From: Corynespora cassiicola
Lineage: Eukaryota; Ascomycota; Dothideomycetes; Pleosporales; Corynesporascaceae
Direction: 5' to 3'
Assembly (NCBI GenBank): GCA_022059125.1
Contig: JAEUWY010000001.1
Coordinates: 4,650,001-4,714,000, forward strand
Length of the DNA: 64,000 nucleotides
Position 1 is the stretch's first letter, and every line of letters begins with the position of its first letter. Below the pieces are notes generated by a model. The model searched no databases and was not told where the DNA came from. It saw nothing but the letters and a program-made list of their open reading frames with translations. Made by a program: the position numbers and the translations under genes. Shown one piece after another: positions 55,067-64,000 of the stretch.

Positions 55067-56099
55067 TTTCGCCGGTTTGAAGTGATTACTATCGTTGATT
55101 AAGTTTCTGGGGGGTTTAGAGTTGATCGTTCTGTCGGAAAGTGCAGTCCTAACGTTAGGGAGTGACTAAAGGGTGGGGAACGTGTACATCTCGGAACCCT
55201 AAAGGGCTTGGTTCACGGCAGCACCACCATATTCAAGCGCGATTCGACCGAAGTCGTGCGAAGAAAGGTGCGATATCACGTGCGAGCGGATCTCTGGCGC
55301 TCATGCCGGCAGCTGAGGGAGCTAAAGCTAGATGTCCCCTACTAGGCGTTTTGAAACATGCGCATGCGGTCTTGGGGACAAGGTTTTCACTCGATTTAGA
55401 CTTCAAACACATGATGAAAGCATGAGGAACTGTCCTGGAAGCTATGCAAGCGTGGCTGTTCCCGGGGCTGAGACCTGTCTTTAAGTAGATGCGGCTGACT
55501 GCATCTCCGTGACTTGACCAGGTCCGAGCCAGCCAGAGTTGCAGCGGAATTCATAGACAATAGCCCTGCATTCCGCGAGCGGCTCACTCCCCATAGACCG
55601 CCGGAAGGAGGGGACGGAAAAAGCAAGCTGCACGGAGAGGCCGGATGGGCATTCAGGGGAACCCGTACCAGTCAATGCAGTGGTGGCGTATGGAAAAGCA
55701 GGTACCAGGGAATAAGCAAGGGGTGGTTGTCCCCTACATTTTCCTCGGGATGCAAACACTGTAGCGACGGATCTGGCAGCACAGTGGCCATACGAAGGCG
55801 TGTGGGGAGCAGAGAGATGAGGTGAATTGAAGCTCGCTAGCGAGCTGAGCTTAAAGGCGACTGCATTCTACAGCTGAGGTAAAACTGCCGCATCGGGCAG
55901 GCAAGGAGCTTGGGCCATCATATGACGTCCCCCGGTTCCAGGCCTGGAGCAGCTGCGGCTAAGCTGATCACCGCGAACCGTCACACGAGCTCCGGCACGA
56001 CCCCTCACGCCCCACGGACGCCCATCCGATGCCTCAAACTTTCCCCTTTTTCACTTGTTCAAAAACGCTCGCCAGACGCCTTTTCCTCTAAACCACACA
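55067..56099. other. Intergenic, no gene seen
   Basis: About 1 kb holds the esterase promoter and the leader of the RS-rich protein gene. Frames at 55162-55825 are short and unlike known proteins. Confidence 0.45.
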
Positions 56100-56735
56100 A
56101 TGTCAACCCTCCCAGAGGGACTGGAACGCAACATCCGTATGGACGCTCCCGGCGAATCCGTCGCCGTCGCCCACACCAATCGCAGCCAGGAAGACGAGCC
56201 CACCAACATGGAAGACTCGCTGGTAGACACCGATGCCGACGAAGAACGTCGCGGCCGCCTCAAGCGCCGCCGTCTTTCCTCCCACACCCCCCCTCGAGCA
56301 TCCTCGCCCTCCCGCGGCCACGAGCGAGACTCTGGCTCTCGACACAGGCATCATTATCGGAAGCATCGGCGTCGGTCGTCCTCCGACTCCGTCTCGCCCC
56401 CACCCACATTCCAAAAGAACCGACGGCGAAGCGACGCGGAACCGGATCATACTCTGAGGGGCAGGGCAAGGAACAGGTCTGGCGACAAGCGAAGGACGAG
56501 GAGCCCGATTCTGGAAGGGGAAGGGTTTGAGGAGCCAAGGGGCGTCAGGAGGAGGAGCCCACCGAGCAGGCGAAGGAGTGACGGAGAGCTTGATGGAGGG
56601 CTGAGGCGACAAAGGAGCCTGCCTAACACGTACAAGGTGGGGAGTGCCGAGCGAGGGAAGGGTACCCAGGTTGATGGAGAGATGCTGTACGAGGAGAACC
56701 AGAGCGAGACGGCTCCAGCTGTACAACAAATCTGA
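56100..56735 (+). CDS. RS-rich intrinsically disordered protein
   Basis: A single exon encodes 211 residues from MSTLPEGLERN. Apart from a short acidic start, the protein is dominated by Arg, Ser and Asp/Glu with RS/SR and RRRS runs (HRHHYRKHRRRSSSDS, RRRSPPSRRRSDGE), the composition of splicing-associated or chromatin-associated SR-like proteins. No RRM or other fold is present. The frame stays open on the opposite strand as well (frame 56759-56103), so coding status rests on the clean start after a CT-rich leader and on the biased but regular composition. It converges on the CHIP-like gene. Confidence 0.5.
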   Translation: MSTLPEGLERNIRMDAPGESVAVAHTNRSQEDEPTNMEDSLVDTDADEERRGRLKRRRLSSHTPPRASSPSRGHERDSGSRHRHHYRKHRRRSSSDSVSPPPTFQKNRRRSDAEPDHTLRGRARNRSGDKRRTRSPILEGEGFEEPRGVRRRSPPSRRRSDGELDGGLRRQRSLPNTYKVGSAERGKGTQVDGEMLYEENQSETAPAVQQI

Positions 56736-57138
56736 AGCGCGACGGGACATAAATTGCATGGCTGGGGTCGAACGAACCGGGCTGGCGTTTTGGGAATATA
56801 CCCTTATATTGCAGTATACTCGTGCCTCATGTCAATGGGCTTAATTCGAAATGTGGGTATACACAAGACTCCTCGCTCGTCGTGCTTATAACGCCAGAAT
56901 GAAGACGCCGCGTCTCCATTCGATGCAGTGCTTACTCCGTGATGCAACCGCGCCGCATGTGGCCAAAATGCAACTCAAAAGCTACTAAGGTGCGCCCAGC
57001 GGGTATCTCCATCTCTGACCCCATCCTCACTAAGTCCAATGTCAGCTCAAGTTGCATGGCGCCTGAATACTTTCCGACGTCTGTCCCGCCGCTGCTCGCA
57101 TTCCACCAAACAACGTACCTGAAGATGATGACAACAAC
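56736..57138. other. Intergenic between convergent genes
   Basis: The 3' flanks of the RS-rich gene and the CHIP-like gene. No coding frame is supported. Confidence 0.45.
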
Positions 57139-58052
57139 CTACCAATCGTAGACCCAGCCGCTGTTGGCCTCCATGAACTCGGTACATGCCTCCTTGAGCG
57201 CAATATTGGGCCTGAGATCTTCAATCTTGAGGGGTTCGCGGGTCAGGGGGTCCGTCGGGCTGCGCTTCAGATGCTCAATCAGAGTAGCGCGCTCGTAAGA
57301 CCTGCCGTTCCGCGTCACCACGGGGTCATGCATGATTTCGAACGTGATGCCATCGACGAGGTAGTCTGGCACTTCGCGCTTTTGCATGTGCTCTGGGTCC
57401 GAGATGGCAAAGGCGGTGCGGAGATCATCACGCTTCTTCTCAAACTCTGTCTTCCGCTCTTCCTTCTCTTCCTGGCCCTCTATCCGGCCCAATTCTCCGC
57501 CCTCAATGCGCGCTTCGATATCGTCGGCGTCCTTCTTGTACTGCAACTCCAACGCTGATTCGAGGTCGGCCAACAGATCGCCGCGTCGCTTGATCCGGTC
57601 TCGCTCTCGGATATCCCACTTTGCCTTTTTGCACTTCAACACCAGCGCGCTGATGGTGGCGGCATTCGACGTCTGCTGGGCAGACTTGGTACATAGCTCG
57701 TAGGCCATTAGTGCAGAAGAGAGCGCCTCATTTGGGTGGTTGATACTCAGTTGTGCCTGCGCTAGGATACACGTCAGCAGTCGCAATGTGTACGGCGCGC
57801 GGGCTCGGTACCCAGGTAGAAGAAGGCCTTCATGTTGTCCTTGAGGAGCTCGATGCTGCGGATGCAGTCATCTATGACGCCCTCCCATTTCTCCAACTTC
57901 AAGCGGGCGTTTGCGCGATTGGTGAAGAGCAGCGGGTTCTTGCTGTTCTTCTGGATGGCCTGCGAGTACAGCGTTTCGGCCTCTTCGTACTCGCCATTCT
58001 TGAAGTAGGCGTTCCCCTTGTTCTTGAGCTGCTCGGCGGCATATTCTGCCAT
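57139..58052 (-). CDS. CHIP/STUB1-like TPR and U-box E3 ubiquitin ligase
   Basis: There are two exons on the minus strand, 58052-57812 and 57761-57139, encoding 287 residues. The 50 bp intron (GTACCG donor, CTGAC branch, CCTAG acceptor) joins FFYLG to AQAQLSIN in frame. Residues about 4-115 are three TPR repeats (AEQLKNKGNAYFKNGEYEEAETLYSQAI first), the module that clamps the EEVD tail of Hsp70/Hsp90. A charged helical hairpin follows (about 125-200). The C-terminal U-box (about 210-285: DYLVDGITFEIMHDPVV, NGRSYER, DPLTREPL) recruits an E2. The domain order and length equal animal CHIP, a quality-control ligase for chaperone clients. It is nearly diagnostic; only binding partners are inferred. 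Confidence 0.88.
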
Positions 58053-58674
58053 GGCGGAGGGACGCCAGCGAGAGGCGGTCGTGGGAGTCGTGTGTTGCGC
58101 AAGTGGTTATTGGAGAGCGGGAGCGGCAGCCGGAGTTAACGACAGCACGGACACGCGACGCGGGGGTGGGGCGCTTTTGAATGCAGGGCGTGGAAGATTC
58201 TAGACGCCGCAACGGCTCGCGATGACTGAGTGGGCTTAGAAATGTCGACGGCGAGGTGGTGAGGCCGTCGGATCGCGGGAACTGCACGGGAGAGCAGGCT
58301 GCCGCGGGTCGAGAGCAGAGCGTGGTGAGTTGTGACTGTCGCCCAACTCCCCACGGTTATGCGGCACGGCGAAGGGATGGCTCACCGGCGGCGGCACCGG
58401 CCATGGCCCATGGATGCCGCGGTGCCTTGCATCCAGGGATGGTCGCATTGATCCTAGAGTCTCTCTCTGCCTAGGTACTTAGGTATCCTCGAGTTGCTCG
58501 CGCTCTGCTTCCACTCGGGTCGGAACATCAATATCGAGAGGAGGGAGCAGCCAAGCAGGCATCCATCATCACTGACACTCGCCAACACAATGACCTTCAT
58601 ATTTAATTCTCAGCTTTCCACCCTCCTAACCCCCTACTTTCCAGTCTTGGACAGAATTGCTCTTGCCTTGAAGA
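58053..58674. other. Divergent promoter region between the CHIP-like gene and the NLR pseudogene
   Basis: About 620 bp, GC-rich on the CHIP side. An ATG at 58590 opens a different short frame upstream of the NLR start and is out of frame with it. Confidence 0.45.
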
Positions 58675-61600
58675 ATGACAGCTTCGCTGAGCCATTTTAG
58701 TGATGTCGAAGTCGAAGACGATGCTGTTGTTATTGGACGGGACGACATTAGCGACTATAACCCGGACAACATCCTGCCCCAAACCCCTGGCGAAATTCAG
58801 GCGATCCGCGACTGGCTAAAACCTACCAACTACCATGCAGAAGGCGGCGATTATCAGAGGCATCTTGCTTCCCATGTCGCGGGGACAGGTTCTTGGCTCA
58901 CTTCCAGCACCACGTATAAAGACTGGTTGCACAGCACCGAGCATGGAACATTGTGGATCAAGGGCATACCAGGCTCTGGAAAATCGGTTTTGGCAGCTCA
59001 CATCATCGACCAATTGACTCGGGATCATCCGGATGGGCCCGTCTTGTTCTTCTTCTTCCGACAAATCATTGATGCTAACCATGAACCTACCGCCCTCCTT
59101 CGGGACTGGCTTGATCAGATCCTGCCTTTTAGTCCGCCTTTGCAAAGTCTTCTAAAGGAAAACTACGAAACTCAAAAGCCCATTGAAGCAATATCCATGG
59201 ATGATCTCTGGAAGTATCTGCGCCTTGCCTTCTCTGGTATCGCCGGACAGGTCTTTTGCGTGGCTGACGCTCTTGATGAGATGGATCTAGGGAACGAAGC
59301 CTTTTTGCAGGCTTTTGTGAAGCTGGGGGACTAGAACCCAGCAAAATGCAAGGTTTTGATGACTAGTCGCCCAGTCTCAACCGTGGAATTCCCTTTGAGA
59401 GCAACAGAGATATTCCAAATCCGTCTCCATGAGCGGCTAGTTGACATGGACATTTCCAGTTATGTCGAACATAAACTGTTCGGCTCCGGAATCACTCAGT
59501 CACAGAGGAATCTCATCAAACAAGCAGTTCCTGGACGCGCCAATGGCTTGTTTCTATATGCCAAGCTTGCGATGGATGCGTTTCTTGAGCCCGATGTACA
59601 GACAGAAGAGGTACTGCGCTCCCTTCCACTGGACATGAACCACCTCTATGTAGAGCTGTTATCAGAGCATGCTAAGAGGTCCGGAGTTTCCCACGGTACC
59701 CAGAAACTTATCCTCCAGTGGGTTACACATGCCACCCGGCCTTTGAGGCTCCTTGAAATTGCAGAGATGATCAGGGTCACATCCATGCCTGCTGATACGA
59801 ACTGCAGCCTCAAAGCTGCCAAGGATCTGGTCAGAGCAGCCACTGGCCCGCTCCTGCAGATTTTGCCCGACGAGACCGTGTGCGTCATCCACCACTCCTT
59901 CACTGAATTCCTCAGAGACACTTCACGACAAGATCTTCATCCTATCCTACAGCCTGGTCCGACTCACGGCAATCTTACATTAGCATGTCTAGAGTATCTG
60001 CAATTAGGATGTTTGACTATTATTGATGCCGAGTCGATACTTTCTAACAGGCGCAGCCACTTTGACCCATGGGGATTGCAGCCGAAACTGACAGATCAGG
60101 AGCAGAAGGCTCGTCTTGCATTTCCATTTCTTCCTTATGCGGCGGCCAATTGGCACATACATTTGGTTAAATCTGCCGCCGCTGGATATGATCAGACTGG
60201 TCTCAATGAGGCCGTCCAACGTTTTCTCAATAACACGCAACAAATGAGTTCCTGGGCTGCATTCGTTTGGAATACCGAGGAAAGAATCCCCAGCAGCTCG
60301 AATAAGGCCCTCACATCCCATCCCGCTCCGCCCGCCCAGAGGCTGCCCTCGTTGCCCTTCAGAAAGGCACGTCGCCGCGACGGCCCACATGTGTTCCATG
60401 TATCTCAACTACATATTGCTGCACGATTTGGAATTTCAAGCTTGGCACAAATCCTAATCGACCAAGGCAATTTCGATGTAAACGCCAGAGATACACATGG
60501 AAGATCACCACTATGGTGGGCTGCCAAGTCGAATTATCCGGAAATTGTATGTCTTCTGTATAGAAATGGCGGAGACCCAGAGCTGTTCGATGCAGAATAT
60601 TCAGAAAAGCCCCTGTATTAAGCGGCTTCACTTAACCATCATGCTGTTGTAGATGTGCTTCTGGAATGCGTACCGAATTCCAGGGACGATGTACACACGC
60701 CGCTGATTTATGCTTGCCGCAGAGGCCATCTGGAAACCGTCGAGGTACTCTTGCGGTTCATGGATGATCTTGAAATTGCTCAAAGGGCACTTCGATGCGC
60801 TGCAACATATGGGCGCTCAAATCTCGTTCGTCGCATCCTAGCATATCCAGGAATTGACGTCAATGGCACACCTGGAATTTCCCCACTCATCTTCGCTTGT
60901 GAGGCTGGAGACCGAGAGACATTCGACATTCTTTTGGATGCGGGAGCTGATGTCAATTTGTCTTACTCTGTGGACGATAGTGACCTTCTCAATCTAGCAT
61001 GCGATGCTACTGAAAGGCGTGGATATACCGCTCTGCATCAATTGTGTACTTACATCTCGAAACTCCAAACCCCAGGAAAACCCCTCTCTGATGACCTTCG
61101 CGCCATGTTTCTCTCTCTCATTGAAGCCAAAGCCAACGTACACGCTCAGACTTATCAGGGAGATACAGCACTGCATCTTGCTGTCGACCACCCAGATCTT
61201 TTACGCCTTTTGTTAGATTTCGGTGCCGATGCCAATTTCACAAATGATAATGGGGAGTCAGCGTTACACAAAGTGCGATCTGTGGACTCATTGGTCTTGT
61301 TGATCGAGCTTGGGAATGCAAATATTAACCAGAAAAGGCCTGCAGATGGGCGAACACCACTTCTATGCATGCTCTACGACATGGACTATGTGACAGTAGG
61401 AAAATTCCTGGAGTACCAGCCAGATTGCACGAAAAAGACAAAGATGGAAATGGAGTGTTGCATGTTGCCCTCTCTCGGACGGTACCCGCACTCAATATTG
61501 TCAAAGCACTATTAGACACCGGAGTTGATGTAAACCTCAAGAACCACAAGGGAGAGCCACCGATTCACAATCTGGTATCTGGTGGGTTTCGATGTATTGG

Positions 61601-64000
61601 GACTGTAGACTGTCTGTTGGCCGCCAATGCCAACCTCAAGGCTAAGGACTGCGAAGGGAATACTTTACTGTTTCGAGTCTTCTCCAATCCAGGATTTGAC
61701 TTGAACGCATTGAAGGCGTTGATCGACGGCGGAGTATCGATAGCAGCTCGCGACTTTCAAGGGCGGACCCTTCTACATCAAGCTGTCAAATATCACTGGC
61801 ATGGTGCAGGCCGCAGCTCAATGTTTGACTTCCTAGTCGATCTCGGATTGGATGTATATGCGACCGACTATAGTGGCAATAATCTATTGCACGAACATGC
61901 CAAGAATCACGTGGAGATTCACCTTTACAACAGATCTGGACATTCACCACTATGGAACAGGCTCATTGGACTCGGACTTGACCTGGACCAGGGAAGCCAC
62001 TATGGGAGACGGCCTATTCATATCATTTCGGGCCGATCAATCACGGATATTGGTTTCGAAGTATTCGACTTCGTGAAGTCCAAAATCAAGGACATCAATG
62101 CGACTGACAGATACGGCATAACTGCTCTTCATATGGCTGCAACTTTTTCGACATCTATGACCAAGATGCTCCTCAAGGCTGGTGCTGATCCTACTTTGGC
62201 TACATACGAAGGTTTGACAGCACTACATCTTGCAGCTCGCTCAATGCAAGGCAATACAGTGGGCCTACTTCTCGATGTTACCAAAGGCAACGTAGGATAC
62301 GTCAATGCTGTCGACAGACGAAAATGGACCCCTCTTTGTTATGCATGCTGTTCCGGGCGACCTGAAACTGTCAAGATGCTGTTAGATGTGCAAGCATCTG
62401 TTGATGGGGAGATTGTCGGAGAAGCCATTTCCCAATTCGGGGAAGAACAGCTATTGTGGATAAGAGAAAGCGTTGCATCGAGTGAGCAAGGGAGTGCGGG
62501 AGGGCTAAAAGTCATCGACAACACACGCCCTTCGATTCCCCTGAGACGCACAAAATCCTCATCACCTTTATTTCACCCATATCAGACTAGCAGGCTTGAG
62601 GAAATTCTCGATATGTTCATAGAGAAGGGTGTTGATATTTGCAGACTCCTTCCTGAGAAGAAGAGAGTCAGACAACCTCAAGATTGTTTCACCATACACG
62701 ACATGTACATAGCTTCTTGTTTCATGAAAGCTGAACAGCGTCAGCACAGAGACTTACAGAAACCATCGAGACTCATCGATACATTCGTCAAACGCACAGC
62801 TTTAGCCTATCAGCAGGCACAAAGCAACATCGTGAAAGACCTCGGACCAATGATCAAGATGGACACCATTCACGAGGTGGCTATAAATCTTCTCCGAGAT
62901 CGTAAGTCTCGGTTTATTTTTTTGAGTTGAGAGCTTGCTTGAAGCGGGCACCTACCCCATTTGGTTATGCACCATCTAACAGGTATATCATTAGGCCAAT
63001 ACCATACGATGGACGACCTATTCAATGCGGGAGTGGACTTCATGTGCAGAGGCTCTCACTATCAGGCTGAAAGTCTCCTTGAAATCGTTATCAAGCACGG
63101 GTTTTCCTCGTTGTTTGATTCGATCGCCAGTTTACTGGGCGAGGCTAAATTTCAAAAAGACAAAATTGATACGGAAAGTGCTCGTAATGGGAAGGCGGAC
63201 CGTAATGTTTTTCTCATGACGGCTCTTGATTGCGAAAGTCCCAACATGGAGATTGTCCGTTTACTCGTCGAGGAATTTCACGTGGACATTAATGAATGCC
63301 GCTACAAAACGAACGGAGATGATTTGATCGTAGAAGATTCGGCCATTCATATACTTGCAAGAGGCGAGAAATGGTGGCATGTTGCTCAAGCACTTCCTTA
63401 TTTCATCGAGCGAGGGGTTGGTGTTGAAAAAAGGGACATGTTTGGGATGTCACCACTTCACATTGCGCTCTGGGAAAAAGACAAGTGTGGCAATCTCTCT
63501 CGCAAAAATGCTGCGAGAGCCCTTCTTGCTGCAGGAGCTGACTTGAATGCGTCAGACAGCCAGGGTAAAAGTTGTCTCGCGTATGCAGGCGAAGATCTAG
63601 AGATGATTCGTCTGCTACTCGAAAAGGGTGCGAGAGTCACTCCGCACTCCCTCTTTGCCGCGATTGAGGCAGGACAAGTCGATGTACTGCGTACACTTCT
63701 CTCATCTGGTTGCGATCCAAACACTAGCCTTTCATCACAAAATTCCACGACGCGCTGGCCTTGGGCGGTCCCGACTTGTCATACCAGTGGCGACGCACTT
63801 GAACTGTACCCTTTGTATCGGGCAGCAAGATTAGCAATAAAAGGCAACTACGTGCCACCTTCAGCGGACTTGGACAACTTCCGCGTTTCTGCGGAACTAG
63901 TCGAAGCTTTGTTGGCAGGCGGAGCAGACCCACTGCAGACATTCGAAGCAAAGCTTTGCCTCGAAGAATCATTCGGCCGCTTGGATCTAAAACGCTCTCG
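58675..64000 (+). pseudogene. Broken NACHT-ankyrin NLR gene, running off the right edge
   Basis: The frame starts MTASLSHFSDVEVE and contains a NACHT NTPase (P-loop GIPGSGKS at nt 58963-58986, then FFFFRQIIDANHEP and a Walker B VADALDEMD), the helical region after it (MTSRPV, GRANGLFLYAKLAMD, VIHHSFTEFL) and many ankyrin repeats to the window end. Four pieces in sequence order belong to one protein. TAG at 59332-59334 and TAA at 60619-60621 interrupt a single continuing frame, and a frame change near 61432-61436 (a run of five A) moves reading by one base. A normal intron follows (62902-62994), after which the frame is open through 64000. I see no splice sites that remove the stops. NLRs of this kind serve in fungal self/non-self recognition. 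No N-terminal effector domain is visible. Readthrough or sequencing error are alternatives. Confidence 0.83.

Noticed and set aside
59332..59334. Stop codon in the NLR as an intron boundary or programmed readthrough site
   Set aside because: No GT-AG pair of viable length removes it, and the context is not a known readthrough motif.

Overview
The window looks like nuclear DNA of a filamentous ascomycete (Pezizomycotina). The supporting evidence is short GT-AG introns of about 50-240 bp with CTAAC/CTGAC branch points, compact single-gene units on both strands, and protein types typical of these fungi: a PDR-type ABC pump, a BEM1 polarity scaffold, a NACHT-ankyrin NLR, a Yap-like bZIP, GH28 and secreted proteins. 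A dothideomycete is my best guess at class level, but that is inference. I saw no rRNA, tRNA, CRISPR array or intact transposon. Twenty-five protein-coding loci are supported: 23 look intact, one is a broken NLR running off the right edge, and one is a deleted membrane-protein remnant.

0.9-10.4 kb: an F-box-like gene (-) and a Nup35/53-type RRM nucleoporin gene (+) share a 266 bp divergent promoter. They are followed by a four-TM protein, a six-exon bZIP factor, a small conserved protein and a small secreted protein. 11-21.6 kb: an LtrA-family membrane protein, an alpha/beta hydrolase, an MFS transporter, a secreted DJ-1/PfpI protein with a His-rich insert, and a small single-TM ORF. 24.6-27.4 kb: a secreted zincin-like protein whose HExxH site appears to be lost, and a three-exon orphan.

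27.4-32.5 kb is a gene-poor block. It contains only the two ends of a DUF6536-type membrane protein gene whose middle is missing. 32.5-37.3 kb is a six-exon full-size PDR ABC transporter. A perfect 14 bp palindrome (CCG-N4-CGG core) lies about 430 bp upstream of it and is a candidate zinc-cluster activator site.

39.5-52.1 kb is a conserved housekeeping block: mitochondrial dihydroorotate dehydrogenase, a conserved probable mitochondrial membrane protein, BEM1, a SAC3/GANP (THP3/LENG8-like) protein, and VPS36 of ESCRT-II. The last two are divergent from a 266 bp promoter. 52.6-58.1 kb: a secreted GH28 enzyme, an HSL-type esterase, an RS-rich disordered protein and a CHIP-like TPR/U-box ubiquitin ligase. 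From 58.7 kb to the right edge lies a large NACHT-ankyrin NLR gene. It is interrupted by two in-frame stop codons and one frameshift and appears to be a pseudogene.

The genes do not form an obvious biosynthetic cluster. All splice sites were inferred by eye from frame continuity, consensus and remembered family sequence; no alignment or search was run.
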